Source: Bacteroidota bacterium (GTDB lineage Bacteria > Bacteroidota > Bacteroidia > Chitinophagales > Chitinophagaceae). From it: a stretch of DNA of 25,466 nt. This document shows positions 1-8,658 of the stretch, piece after piece. Numbering within the stretch: position 1 is the first letter of the stretch; the number at the start of each line of letters is the position of its first letter. Location: contig CANHJA010000007.1 in assembly GCA_947460795.1 (NCBI GenBank), positions 1-25,466 of the forward strand, given 5' to 3'. A program made the translations under genes and the position numbers. Under the pieces are notes generated by a model, which was given only the letters and a program-made list of their open reading frames with translations, searched no databases and had not been told where the DNA came from.

Positions 1-1
1 A

Positions 2-307
2 CAATTAACATTGCCTGTTTCTCTACCCATCATTTTTGGAATTATTATTTTACAGGCTACTATCAAAGATCCAAACAGCACCTTGTCAATTTTTGGTAGT
101 TTATTTCCTCTAACTTCTCCCATTGTAATGTTAGGCAGAATTCCTTACGGCGTTCCAACGTGGCAACTCATTTCGTCTATGCTTTTATTAATTGGAGGAT
201 TTATATTGATGACTTGGATAAGTGCAAAAATTTACAGAACAGGCATTTTAATGTATGGTAAAAAACCAACATTGAAAGAAATTATCAAATGGATCAGAAA
301 CAGTTAA
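2..307 (+). CDS. ABC-2 type transporter permease, C-terminal part (5' end outside window)
   Basis: The reading frame is open to the left edge, so only the last 101 residues are visible. They hold two hydrophobic stretches: one near the edge (LPIIFGIIILQ) and one ending in FILMTWISAKIYRTGIL. The short tail that follows, with the MYGKKPTLKEIIKW motif, is what I know from the C-terminus of Bacteroidota ABC-2 (NatB-like) permeases. These are inner-membrane subunits of ABC exporters; the substrate cannot be read here and the ATPase must lie upstream. The stop codon overlaps by four bases the stop of the convergent Wzz-like gene, and no terminator hairpin separates them. The family call rests on a fragment. 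Confidence 0.7.
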   Translation, partial: QLTLPVSLPIIFGIIILQATIKDPNSTLSIFGSLFPLTSPIVMLGRIPYGVPTWQLISSMLLLIGGFILMTWISAKIYRTGILMYGKKPTLKEIIKWIRNS

Positions 308-1290
308 GCGTTTGAAAGCTCGTCAACAATAAGTTTCCAAAAGATTTTTCTACAAACAAAAAATGATAGAAAACCAAAAGACAATAAAAATGTAACGATC
401 GCAGCATTTTTTGCAGATGGTCGAGTTGAATTATATGGAGGACCCGCTTGATCCAATACTTGAAATATTGGACTTTCTGACAACAATTTAAATCGAGCAT
501 TTTGAAATGCAGAAGCGGTAGTCTCGTATAATTTTTCAAGTTCTTCTCGGGTTCTTAATAATTTTGCTTGCGGAATGCTGTTGGTGTATTTTACAGACAA
601 TTGATTGGCATCCTGAAAACCTGCAATTGCTCTTTCTACAGCATACAACTCATCTTTTAAAGAATCTCTCAATGTAGCAATTCTGCCTAAATCATTTCTA
701 GGCTTTTCGGTCGTCATCGATATATATAAACTAGAAAGCTCTGTAAGGATATCCTCATTTATTTCTTTCGCTAAATCGGCATTGTATGCCTTAGAAACAA
801 TCGTTGTAAAATCGGTTTTTTCAGACTTGACTTCCACATTGGCTAGCAACAATCCTGCAGCTGCATATATTATCCCATTCGTATCGGTTGACTTAATTTT
901 TACTTTACTTGAATAAAATGGTTGATGCGTATTGTAATCCTCAATAATCCATTCAGCAAGGGTTTTATATTTTTTGTTGTTGACTTTAGATTTTACAACT
1001 TTATGTGAAACCCGTTTACTTTTAACCAATTCTGTAATGTTGTAAATTTTATCATAGTCCGTTTTATCGGATATTCCAAACTGAGATTTGATCGCGTCAA
1101 TTGGACTATTCCCTCCCGATTTATTAATTGACAAAGGGAAAATTTTAGAATATGCTTCAAACTTTTCTTTGTTTAGGCTAGTAAAAAATCCTAAAACAGA
1201 AGCAAGGATTGTACTTACTGCAAGCACTAAAATCAAATTAGATTTTAATGTATTTTTTAATTCTTGTAATGTATTTAAAGTTGCTGCCAC
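304..1290 (-). CDS. Wzz-like polysaccharide chain-length determinant
   Basis: This 328-aa inner-membrane protein has the Wzz topology. A first transmembrane helix lies at about residues 18-36 and a long periplasmic part contains helical, probably coiled-coil sequence (about 165-275). A proline-containing stretch (SPIFQVLDQAGPPYNSTRPS) runs into a second helix at about 294-313, with a short basic cytoplasmic tail. There is no C-terminal BY-kinase. Such proteins set polymer length and work with a Wza-type outer-membrane protein, which is the gene 13 bases upstream. The start is GTG: the frame has a stop three codons before it and no closer ATG. It is the last gene of the operon and overlaps the convergent permease stop. 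Confidence 0.82.
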   Translation of the reverse strand: MAATLNTLQELKNTLKSNLILVLAVSTILASVLGFFTSLNKEKFEAYSKIFPLSINKSGGNSPIDAIKSQFGISDKTDYDKIYNITELVKSKRVSHKVVKSKVNNKKYKTLAEWIIEDYNTHQPFYSSKVKIKSTDTNGIIYAAAGLLLANVEVKSEKTDFTTIVSKAYNADLAKEINEDILTELSSLYISMTTEKPRNDLGRIATLRDSLKDELYAVERAIAGFQDANQLSVKYTNSIPQAKLLRTREELEKLYETTASAFQNARFKLLSESPIFQVLDQAGPPYNSTRPSAKNAAIVTFLLSFGFLSFFVCRKIFWKLIVDELSNA

Positions 1291-1303
1291 AGTGTTTTAT
1301 TAT

Positions 1304-3715
1304 TTATTTTATTCCTAATGACTTACCGAGTAATATTAAAGTTGCTAAGCCAGTTAAAGCCGACATAGTACTAGCAAATACTTCGCTAAATTTAGTTTTG
1401 TTTTCTCTTTCAGGTTTTTTAGGAACGATTACAACAGATCCTGCTTTTACTTTTGGGAATTTATGTATAAATAAAAAATTAGACGTTTTCTTTATTCTAC
1501 CATTTTGGTATTTAACGTTGATTCTACTTTTCCAAGGTCTTTCTCCAAATCCTCCTGCATTGCCAATATAATAATTAACATCTTGAAAATCTTTATCAAA
1601 TTTAATATTTATTGTAGACTGCACCTCTCCTTTTACAGTCACAATATCATTCACTGTTGGCACAATAATAATATCGCTGTCTCTCAACGCTAAATCTGCT
1701 TTGAGGTTATTTTTTTTCAACGCCTCTGGCAAATCTATTACAATTGGCCCCACCCCTTTGCGTATTAATTTCGAACCTTCGGCATAGGCTGTTGGCAGTA
1801 TCCCTCCAGCACGTTTTATTATAGAAGAAATTTTTTCGTTTTTATTCGTTAAAACATATTCACCAGGGTATGATACTTCTCCAATTATCTTAATTTTATC
1901 TTGAGGTAAAAACTCTACTTTTCTTCTGATATAAATTCTATCTAATGGCTGAATGGTAATATTTTCAGAAACTTCATCAATCTCCAAATTTGCATTTATA
2001 GAAACCGTTTTGATGTTTACTCCACTCTTATTAGAAATTGTATATTTATCTACCGAGTCTACAATATTTGAAATTTCAATTCTGCCATTTTCTGCATCTA
2101 AGGTTAATCCACCACATAAAAGCAAGGCATCTTTTAATTTCATATTCTTGTAATATGGTATTTTTCCTGGTTTGCGCACGTTACCAATCACATCGATTTG
2201 ATATGTTTCTTCAAACATTTTTTCAGATAAAATTTTTATTCGATCACCAGGTTTCACAACAACATCATGCTCTTCTAAGTTGTTTAGATCTATTTTTATT
2301 CCGTTCGATTCTAATTGATTACTCCCCCTAAATAAAAATGCTTTTGGCATATAAGCTGAAGGGTTTAATCCACCTGCTCTTTCTATAATTTTAGATAATT
2401 TTTCACCGTCTTTTACTTCATAATCATCAGGATAATTAACGGCACCTTCAATTTTTATTACATTTTTTAACCCTTCATTGATTGGTTTAATGCTTACAAC
2501 ATCTCCATTGTTTAGAATAATATCATCATAACTTGTTGCATCAAAATATTGCTTTCCAGGAATGTCAATATATCGCTCTTCTTCATCTATAATTGTTTTG
2601 ATGTGAATCAATGAATTTCTAGAACTCGAAGAAGCACCTCCACTGAAATAAATTAAATCTTTTAACCCCTCATCATCTGTCAATTGATAATACATAGGTC
2701 GTTTAAACATCCCTTCTGCTTTCACCAATTTATCATATACATCTACATAAATGTAGTCATTGTCTTCTAAATAAACTTCCTCTCTCGACTTCCCACTTTT
2801 TAAATATTGATATAAATCGATAACATCTACTGTTTTGCCGTCTCGTTTAATTTCAATTTTACGCATATTACCAATTTCCGTTAATCCTCCAGCTTTAAAA
2901 AGTGCATTCAAAGCTGTATTAAATGCAGAAATGGTTACCGTTCCTTGTTTTAATACTTCTCCTAAAATAGTCACTCGAATTGTTCTTACTTTTCCCATTT
3001 GAACATCAATGGTTGTATTCGAGGCTACTATTTTTCTGAATTGTGATTTTATCAAATTCGAGGCTGCATCCAAGGTTAAACCTTGTAGATAAATTTTACC
3101 TACCAATTTTGGAAATATAGAACCATCTTTTGCAATGGTATAATTTTGTTGCAATTCTGCTCCTCCCCAAAGTGAAATGACGATTTCATCGCCAGGCCCT
3201 AATCTATAATCCATTGGGGGTGCGGTGGATGATTTGTCAGACAAATCAAAAATATTATTATTCGAAAAGAAATTCGCCCCATACACTTTTTTAAAATTGA
3301 TTTTGGGATTGGTTAATGAATCTTTTCTGATAGAATCTTTTACTGCTTTGATTGAGTCGGCTTTTGAAAACTCCATCGTGCTATTTAAATAACGCTGATA
3401 GTCAGGATCTGTTTTGTACAATTCTTGCAACTGGGCTTCTGGAGAGTTCATATCCTTTAGTTGATTCCGTATGGCTTCCTGATTTTGAATTGAATTTATA
3501 TTTTGACTAGTTACATCATTTTTAGATTGATCTTTAGGCGTAGTATTGGATGAATTATTATTATCTCCTTTATCTTTTGAACTGGAAGTTGGAGTATAGG
3601 GCCCGTCATACGGATTTTGATAAGGATTTGTACTGTATGGATGATCATTATTTCCTACTTGCGCATTGGTTATCAATGGCAACAACAACAATAAACATAT
3701 TATTAATTTTTTCAT
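1304..3715 (-). CDS. Wza-like polysaccharide export outer-membrane protein with multiple SLBB domains
   Basis: The protein has 803 aa. A signal peptide (residues 1-18, ending TNA) is followed by an Asn/Ser/Lys-rich linker (about 24-75). A Poly_export domain starts at DYRLGPGDEIVISLWGG (169-185). After it come about five or six SLBB-type repeats, recognisable by recurring G.V..PG...........AGG patterns, for example IGEVSYPGEYVL and its IIKRAGG. A hydrophobic helix near the C-terminus (ALTGLATLILLGKSLG) fits a membrane anchor. The family exports capsular or exopolysaccharide across the outer membrane, paired with a Wzz-type partner, here the next gene. It is much longer than E. coli Wza (about 380 aa) because of the extra SLBB copies, as is common in Bacteroidota. 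It lies 36 bases after the nitronate monooxygenase gene. Confidence 0.9.
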   Translation of the reverse strand: MKKLIICLLLLLPLITNAQVGNNDHPYSTNPYQNPYDGPYTPTSSSKDKGDNNNSSNTTPKDQSKNDVTSQNINSIQNQEAIRNQLKDMNSPEAQLQELYKTDPDYQRYLNSTMEFSKADSIKAVKDSIRKDSLTNPKINFKKVYGANFFSNNNIFDLSDKSSTAPPMDYRLGPGDEIVISLWGGAELQQNYTIAKDGSIFPKLVGKIYLQGLTLDAASNLIKSQFRKIVASNTTIDVQMGKVRTIRVTILGEVLKQGTVTISAFNTALNALFKAGGLTEIGNMRKIEIKRDGKTVDVIDLYQYLKSGKSREEVYLEDNDYIYVDVYDKLVKAEGMFKRPMYYQLTDDEGLKDLIYFSGGASSSSRNSLIHIKTIIDEEERYIDIPGKQYFDATSYDDIILNNGDVVSIKPINEGLKNVIKIEGAVNYPDDYEVKDGEKLSKIIERAGGLNPSAYMPKAFLFRGSNQLESNGIKIDLNNLEEHDVVVKPGDRIKILSEKMFEETYQIDVIGNVRKPGKIPYYKNMKLKDALLLCGGLTLDAENGRIEISNIVDSVDKYTISNKSGVNIKTVSINANLEIDEVSENITIQPLDRIYIRRKVEFLPQDKIKIIGEVSYPGEYVLTNKNEKISSIIKRAGGILPTAYAEGSKLIRKGVGPIVIDLPEALKKNNLKADLALRDSDIIIVPTVNDIVTVKGEVQSTINIKFDKDFQDVNYYIGNAGGFGERPWKSRINVKYQNGRIKKTSNFLFIHKFPKVKAGSVVIVPKKPERENKTKFSEVFASTMSALTGLATLILLGKSLGIK

Positions 3716-3751
3716 ACTTCTTATAATCTTTCAAAAATAGTAAATATTATC

Positions 3752-4735
3752 TTAACTCCTTTCATTTAATGACACAAAAAGGCTGTTAAACTCATTCCAT
3801 GTATTATCAACTACCTCTTTGGCCGATATGATGTTTTGCATCATCGATGAAACTTGTCCTATTTCTAATTCGCCGTCAACTAAATTGCCTTCAAACATCC
3901 CTTTTTTAGCCCTTGCTTTTCCTAAAATTTCTTTTAAAGATTCAATAGACTCACAATTATCTTCTGCACTTTTTACTTGATTGTAAAATTCATTTTTTAA
4001 TAAACGAACCGGCGTCAATTTCTTTAACATCAATTCGGTATCCCCTTCTTTTGCGTCAAGAATGCTATTTTTGAAATTTAAATGACTTGATGCTTCGTGC
4101 GTACAAACAAATCGGCTACCCATTTGAACACCTTCTGCACCTAAAACCATTGCTGCCATCATAGCTCTTCCATCGCCAATGCCACCAGCTGCTATTAACG
4201 GAATATCTAACACATCTCTTACTGCAGGAATCAAACACATTGTGGTAGTTTCTTCTCTTCCATTATGTCCCCCTGCTTCAAATCCTTCCGCTACAACTGC
4301 ATCCACGCCAGCATCTTGGCATTTCAATGCAAATTTAGAACTCGAAACAACGTGCGCTACTTTAATGCCATTGTCTTTTAATAATTTTGTCCAGGTTTTA
4401 GGATTTCCTGCTGAAGTAAAAACAATTGGAACTTGATATTGAATAATCAATTCCACATGTTTCTCAATATCAGGATATAATAATGGTAAATTAACTCCAA
4501 ATGGTTTATCAGTGGCTTGTTTGCATTTTATTAAATGTTCTTCTAAAATACTTGGATACATACTTCCTGCACCTATTAATCCTAAACCGCCCGCATTGCT
4601 CACAGCAGATGCTAGTTTCCATCCAGAAGCCCAAATCATTCCACCTTGAATGATTGGATATTTTATTTGAAATAACTGTGTAATTCTATTCTCAAATGAA
4701 TTTCTATCTGCCGAAAAATGTCCAAAATATTTCAT
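3752..4735 (-). CDS. Nitronate monooxygenase / FabK-like FMN-dependent oxidoreductase
   Basis: This 327-aa TIM-barrel flavoprotein belongs to the NMO/2-nitropropane dioxygenase family. Visible motifs are IIQGGM (28-33), AVSNAGGLG (44-52), the catalytic-region EGFEAGGHNG (150-159), the FMN-phosphate loop AAGGIGDGR (182-190) and GAEGVQMGSRF (199-209). The family includes nitronate oxidases and the enoyl-ACP reductase FabK, and sequence alone does not separate them well; the ending ELEIGQVSSMM occurs in both as far as I recall. It sits between an NDP-sugar pyrophosphorylase (12 bases upstream) and the polysaccharide export gene (36 bases downstream), so it is probably co-transcribed with them although its chemistry is unrelated. 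The first Met is the only one before the conserved start NRITQLF. Confidence 0.85.
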   Translation of the reverse strand: MKYFGHFSADRNSFENRITQLFQIKYPIIQGGMIWASGWKLASAVSNAGGLGLIGAGSMYPSILEEHLIKCKQATDKPFGVNLPLLYPDIEKHVELIIQYQVPIVFTSAGNPKTWTKLLKDNGIKVAHVVSSSKFALKCQDAGVDAVVAEGFEAGGHNGREETTTMCLIPAVRDVLDIPLIAAGGIGDGRAMMAAMVLGAEGVQMGSRFVCTHEASSHLNFKNSILDAKEGDTELMLKKLTPVRLLKNEFYNQVKSAEDNCESIESLKEILGKARAKKGMFEGNLVDGELEIGQVSSMMQNIISAKEVVDNTWNEFNSLFVSLNERS

Positions 4736-4747
4736 TTGTTTTCTTTT

Positions 4748-5734
4748 TTAACGTAAATCAATTTCTGTATTATCACCAATATTTAAACTTTGGCTATTCC
4801 CTTTTATCATCGCATCGCTGCCTATTAAAGAGGAATGCAAAACTACTTTTTCCAATACTGAAAACGAACCAATTATAGAATCTGTAACCATCGAGTTTCG
4901 AATAATTGCATTTTCACCAATGGTCACATTTGGACCAATAATTGAATTTTCAATTTCACAATCTTTGGCAATACTTACCGGATGAATGATGATTGTATTG
5001 TCAAAAAAAGGAATTTCTTCAGAGGCATATTCTACTTTACTTAAAAGCGTTGCATTGGTTTCTAAAAGGGTCTCTTTTTTACCACAATCAAACCAATTAT
5101 TGACATAAAAAACACCCATTTCAATGCCGTTTTTAACCATAGATTCTAAAATACTTGTCAAATGATATTCTTCATTAAATGAATGATTTTCTTTTTCTAA
5201 AATATCAAACATTTTTTTGGTTTCCATTATTTTATAAACACCCACTAAAGCTAAATTAGACATTGGTATTTTGGGCTTCTCTACAACTCCTTTCACAATC
5301 CCATCTATACTAATTTCAACTACACCAAATTCTCTAGGATCATCTACTTTTTTTACACCCAATAAAGATTGCTTACTTTCTAAAACTTCTTTTAAATCAA
5401 AATCGCAAATAGTATCTCCATAAACAATCAACATCTCTTCATTTTCTCCAATCAACTCTTTGGTTAAATATATTGCATGACCTGTTCCAGAACGCTCTTC
5501 TTGCACAATAAAACTGGCATTGATTTGAGGATAATTTTCCTCTACATAATTTTTTATTTTATCTCCCAAATAGCCAATTATAAAAATAAAATCATTATGG
5601 CCTGCTTCAATAAATTGATCAATTATAAAACTTAATATTGTTTTACCTGCCAAATGAATCAAAGGCTTCGGTTGAGTATATGTATGCGGTCGCAATTTTG
5701 CACCTGCTCCTGCTACAGGAATGACTATTTTCAT
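4748..5734 (-). CDS. NDP-sugar pyrophosphorylase (nucleotidyltransferase plus left-handed beta-helix)
   Basis: The protein has 328 aa. The N-terminal Rossmann-like nucleotidyltransferase domain carries GAGAKLRPHT (9-18) and QPKPL (21-25), a variant of the usual G.GTRLRP...PKP signature. It also has GTGHA (83-87), the metal-binding YGDT (105-108) and EKP (152-154). From about residue 250 a hexapeptide-repeat (left-handed beta-helix) region follows, as in GlmU and RfbA-like GDP/UDP/dTDP-sugar synthases. It probably activates a sugar-1-phosphate for the surface polysaccharide exported by the proteins encoded downstream. The nucleotide and sugar cannot be told. It is the first gene of the minus-strand operon, diverging from glyA with a 70-base shared control region. 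Confidence 0.88.
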   Translation of the reverse strand: MKIVIPVAGAGAKLRPHTYTQPKPLIHLAGKTILSFIIDQFIEAGHNDFIFIIGYLGDKIKNYVEENYPQINASFIVQEERSGTGHAIYLTKELIGENEEMLIVYGDTICDFDLKEVLESKQSLLGVKKVDDPREFGVVEISIDGIVKGVVEKPKIPMSNLALVGVYKIMETKKMFDILEKENHSFNEEYHLTSILESMVKNGIEMGVFYVNNWFDCGKKETLLETNATLLSKVEYASEEIPFFDNTIIIHPVSIAKDCEIENSIIGPNVTIGENAIIRNSMVTDSIIGSFSVLEKVVLHSSLIGSDAMIKGNSQSLNIGDNTEIDLR

Positions 5735-5759
5735 TATTTTATTGAATGTTTATAGGAAA

Positions 5760-5767
5760 CAAATTTA
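5760..5767 (-). promoter_or_regulatory. Putative -7 box for the polysaccharide operon
   Basis: The minus strand reads TAAATTTG, a full match to the Bacteroidota TAnnTTTG -7 element, 25 bases upstream of the NDP-sugar pyrophosphorylase start. No clear -33 TTTG is seen at the usual distance, so this is tentative. Confidence 0.35.
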
Positions 5768-5774
5768 TATCATT

Positions 5775-5782
5775 TATCTTTA
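5775..5782 (+). promoter_or_regulatory. Putative -7 box for glyA
   Basis: TATCTTTA matches seven of eight positions of TAnnTTTG and lies 22 bases before the glyA ATG. With the oppositely oriented box seven bases away, it would make a compact divergent promoter. No convincing -33 element is visible. Confidence 0.3.
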
Positions 5783-5804
5783 TCGCCTAAATAGAATTAT
5801 AAAC

Positions 5805-7088
5805 ATGCAAGCGGATATAGAAATTTTTTCCCTGATACAAGACGAGTTTAACAGACAACAACATGGTTTAGAACTGATCGCATCTGAGAACTTTACAAGT
5901 GAACAAGTTATGAGAGCGATGGGAAATGTGATGACTAATAAATATGCAGAAGGATATCCTGGTAAACGATATTATGGTGGATGTGAAGTGGTAGACAAAA
6001 GTGAGCAACTTTGTATTGACAGAGCCAAAGCCATTTTTAATGTAGAATTTGCCAATGTGCAACCACACTCGGGAGCTCAAGCAAATGCAGCTGTTATGTT
6101 GGCTTTGTTAAAACCTGGCGACAAAATTTTAGGTCTTGATTTAAGTATGGGCGGCCATTTAACACATGGCAGTGCAGTTAATTTTTCCGGAAAATTATAT
6201 CAACCTCTTTTTTATGGCGTACGAAAAGAAGATGGTTTGGTGGATTATGACATGATGGAAAAAATTGCTTTAGAAGAAAAACCGAAATTAATTATTTGTG
6301 GTGCTTCTGCTTACAGTAGAGATTGGGATTATGTTAGAGTTCGAGCGATAGCCAACAAAATAAATGCATTGGTACTTTGCGATATGTCGCACCCTGCAGG
6401 TTTAATAGCAAAAGGTTTATTAAATTCTCCTTTCGAACATTGTCATATTGTTACTTCCACCACACACAAAACACTGCGTGGTCCAAGAGGCGGAATTATT
6501 TTAATGAAAACTGATTTTGAAAATCCTATGGGACTTACAAATCCTAAAGGCGAAATTAGAATGATGAGCGATTTATTGAACTTAGCCGTTTTTCCTGGTA
6601 CACAAGGAGGCCCTTTGGAGCATGTTATTGCGGCAAAAGCAGTTGCATTTCATGAAATTATGCAAGATGATTTTATGAGCTATTCAAAACAAGTGGTAGC
6701 CAATGCAAAAGCAATGGAAATTGCATTCAAAGAATTAAATTATGATATTATTTCTGGTGGAACAGACAATCATTTATTATTAATTGATTTGCGAAACAAA
6801 AATATTTCTGGCAAAAAAGCTGAAAACACGTTAGTAAAAGCGGATATCACCATCAATAAAAACATGGTTCCATTTGATGACAAGTCTCCATTTATTACCT
6901 CAGGTATTCGTGTTGGGGTTCCTGCAATCACAACTCGTGGATTAAAAGAAAATGACATGAAAACAGTTGTACATTGGATAGATTCAATATTAATGAATAC
7001 AGAAAATGAACAAAATATAGCAAAAGTAAAAGGAGAAATAAATGAGTTTATGAATCAATTTACGTTGTATCCAAATTGGAAAATCTAG
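5805..7088 (+). CDS. glyA: Serine hydroxymethyltransferase
   Basis: This PLP enzyme converts serine and tetrahydrofolate to glycine and 5,10-methylene-THF, feeding one-carbon metabolism in the cytoplasm. The 427-aa length fits the family. Seen: ELIASENF (23-30), YAEGYPGKRYYGGCE (47-61), PHSGAQAN (87-94), DMSHPAGL (193-200; D193 binds the pyridine nitrogen) and the PLP lysine K222 in STTHKTLRGPRGG. The frame is open 28 codons further upstream. I chose the ATG at 5805 because family homology starts there (ADIEIFSLIQDE) and the extension is hydrophobic AT-rich translation running through the putative promoter. It converges on trhO across a shared terminator. Confidence 0.97.
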   Translation: MQADIEIFSLIQDEFNRQQHGLELIASENFTSEQVMRAMGNVMTNKYAEGYPGKRYYGGCEVVDKSEQLCIDRAKAIFNVEFANVQPHSGAQANAAVMLALLKPGDKILGLDLSMGGHLTHGSAVNFSGKLYQPLFYGVRKEDGLVDYDMMEKIALEEKPKLIICGASAYSRDWDYVRVRAIANKINALVLCDMSHPAGLIAKGLLNSPFEHCHIVTSTTHKTLRGPRGGIILMKTDFENPMGLTNPKGEIRMMSDLLNLAVFPGTQGGPLEHVIAAKAVAFHEIMQDDFMSYSKQVVANAKAMEIAFKELNYDIISGGTDNHLLLIDLRNKNISGKKAENTLVKADITINKNMVPFDDKSPFITSGIRVGVPAITTRGLKENDMKTVVHWIDSILMNTENEQNIAKVKGEINEFMNQFTLYPNWKI

Positions 7089-7133
7089 TTTTATTTTCTA
7101 CAACTATTATATTTACTTATCAATATTGATTAC

Positions 7134-7163
7134 AAAAACAGTCTTTAATTAAAGACTGTTTTT
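7134..7163. terminator. Bidirectional palindromic terminator between glyA and trhO
   Basis: A perfect 30-base palindrome: arms 7134-7148 and 7149-7163, core ACAGTCTTTAA and its complement, with A-runs on the left and T-runs on the right. It gives a U-tract in both directions. The trhO stop codon (7149-7151) and its last codons lie inside it. Confidence 0.8.
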
Positions 7164-8204
7164 TATTATTTCATCCAATCTTGGTCTTATTCTACCTTGT
7201 TTCGATTTATTGAAAATCATACTGCCTTTATCAATTCCTTTGCGTAATATTTTTTGTTCTTCTTCGGGCAAATTGATAACATCCACACATTCTTTACTGC
7301 AACATCCTTGCATATTGGTTTTGCAAGAATCACATTGAATAAACAACAAATGACAAGCCTGATTTTCACAATTTACATGGGTATCACTCGGTTCGCCACA
7401 TTGATGACAATTTGCAATCACATCTTCTGTAATGCGCTCCCCTCTGCGTTCATCAAATACAAAATTTTTACCGATAAACTTATTCTCAACGCCTTGTTCT
7501 TTGGCTGTTTGTGCATAATGAATGATACCGCCTTCAACGTGATAAACATTTTTAAACCCTTGATGTTTCATGTAAGCACTTGCTTTTTCACAACGTATTC
7601 CGCCTGTACAATACATCACAATATGTTTGTCTTTATTTTCTTTTAGCATATCCACTGCCATTGGCAATTGCTCTCTAAAGGTATCAGACGGAATTTCAAT
7701 GGCATTTTGAAAATGTCCCACTTCATATTCATAATGATTGCGCATATCCACAACTACCACGTCTTCTTTCTCCACTAATTCATTGTATTCTTTCGCTTTT
7801 AAATAAATACCTGGTTTAGAGGCGTCAAATGTATGATCGTCCAAACCATCAGCTACAACCTTATCGCGTACTTTTATCTTCAATACAAAAAACGATTTAC
7901 CATCGTCATCAACGGCAATATTTAAACGAAGATGCTCGAAAGCCTCAATAGATTTTAAGTAAATTTTAAAATTTTCTAAATTATAAGTAGGCACACTAAT
8001 TTGAGCATTTATACCCTCTTTTGCCACATAAATTCGGCCAAATACAAGCAGTTTATTCAGCTGCCGGTAAAGCATATCTCTAAATTCTTTAGGATCTTCA
8101 ATATTAAAATACTTATAAAACGAAATGGTGGTTCGAGGTTCGGTTTCCTCCATTAATTTTTTACGCAATTCTTCGTGCGAAATTCGATTGTGTAATACAG
8201 ACAT
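7149..8204 (-). CDS. trhO: tRNA uridine-34 hydroxylase TrhO (rhodanese family)
   Basis: The protein has 351 aa. TrhO (YceA) proteins hydroxylate U34 of certain tRNAs on the way to 5-(carboxy)methoxyuridine. An N-terminal ferredoxin-like part (about 25-115) includes FGRIYVAKEGINAQIS. A rhodanese domain (about 145-235) follows, with VDMRNHYEYEVGHF and the active-site loop containing Cys199 in CTGGIRCEKA. The C-terminal part is Cys-rich (C266, C269, C279, C284, C291, C294, C301, C302, C306), suggesting metal binding. The gene runs convergent to glyA and its last codons lie within the shared terminator palindrome. Confidence 0.93.
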   Translation of the reverse strand: MSVLHNRISHEELRKKLMEETEPRTTISFYKYFNIEDPKEFRDMLYRQLNKLLVFGRIYVAKEGINAQISVPTYNLENFKIYLKSIEAFEHLRLNIAVDDDGKSFFVLKIKVRDKVVADGLDDHTFDASKPGIYLKAKEYNELVEKEDVVVVDMRNHYEYEVGHFQNAIEIPSDTFREQLPMAVDMLKENKDKHIVMYCTGGIRCEKASAYMKHQGFKNVYHVEGGIIHYAQTAKEQGVENKFIGKNFVFDERRGERITEDVIANCHQCGEPSDTHVNCENQACHLLFIQCDSCKTNMQGCCSKECVDVINLPEEEQKILRKGIDKGSMIFNKSKQGRIRPRLDEIIKNSL

Positions 8205-8255
8205 AATTTTTAGTTTAAGATCGCATGCAAGGCGAACAAATAATTAATTATAGGG

Positions 8256-8263
8256 CAAAAGTA
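8256..8263 (-). promoter_or_regulatory. Putative -7 box for trhO
   Basis: The minus strand reads TACTTTTG inside TTACTTTTGC, the same string found before rpmB and queA, 51 bases upstream of the trhO start. No clear -33 element is seen. Confidence 0.4.
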
Positions 8264-8316
8264 AGCATTTCTATTGGGTAGATTGTTTGATATTTATCAG
8301 TTTTTGAAAATAATTT

Positions 8317-8345
8317 TTTGAATAAATTTATTCTTTCTATTTTTG
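8317..8345 (+). promoter_or_regulatory. Promoter of clpS-aat, very close to the start codon
   Basis: TTTG (8317-8320), a 17-base spacer, then TATTTTTG (8338-8345): a full match to the Bacteroidota -33/-7 consensus with good spacing. The clpS ATG begins only eight bases after the end of the -7 box, so the transcript would have almost no 5' leader. Confidence 0.6.
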
Positions 8346-8352
8346 ACATTAA

Positions 8353-8652
8353 ATGAAAACAAAAGAACATATTTCACCTTATGTAGACATAGATTTTGAT
8401 GTTTTAGAGGAGCATGATTCTCCCTTTCAATTAATTGTTTGGAACGATGATGTAAACTCATTTGATTGGGTGATAGATACCTTAATAAAGGTTTGTGGAC
8501 ATGAGCCAGAGCAAGCAGAACAATGCACCTTGTTAATTCATTTTAAAGGGAAATGCAGTGTTAAAAATGGCGGCTACGACACCTTAAAATCAATGAAAGA
8601 AGCTATTATTGACCGAGGTATAAAGGCAACTGTTGAAGAAATGGCCTATTAA
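8353..8652 (+). CDS. clpS: ATP-dependent Clp protease adaptor ClpS
   Basis: This 99-aa adaptor binds proteins with destabilising N-terminal residues (Leu, Phe, Tyr, Trp) and hands them to the ClpAP-type protease. Seen: the substrate-pocket segment WNDDVNSFDWVIDTL (30-44), the EPEQAEQCTLLIHFKGKCSVK segment with pocket His63, and the expected acidic, flexible N-terminal tail. The length is normal. The gene starts a two-gene unit: aat begins six bases after its stop, so adaptor and N-end-modifying transferase are made together. The ATG at 8353 is the only Met before the conserved domain, and it sits unusually close to the -7 promoter box. Confidence 0.94.
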   Translation: MKTKEHISPYVDIDFDVLEEHDSPFQLIVWNDDVNSFDWVIDTLIKVCGHEPEQAEQCTLLIHFKGKCSVKNGGYDTLKSMKEAIIDRGIKATVEEMAY

Positions 8653-8658
8653 TATTTC

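Noticed and set aside
4748..5734. Defective nucleotidyltransferase signature (GAGAKLRP instead of GxGTRLRP)
   Set aside because: The basic residue and the rest of the motif are kept, and this variant is, as far as I recall, common in related sugar pyrophosphorylases, so loss of function is not indicated.
5721..5804. N-terminal extension of GlyA
   Set aside because: The 28 extra residues are unlike any family member and cover the divergent promoter region; homology begins at the ATG at 5805.
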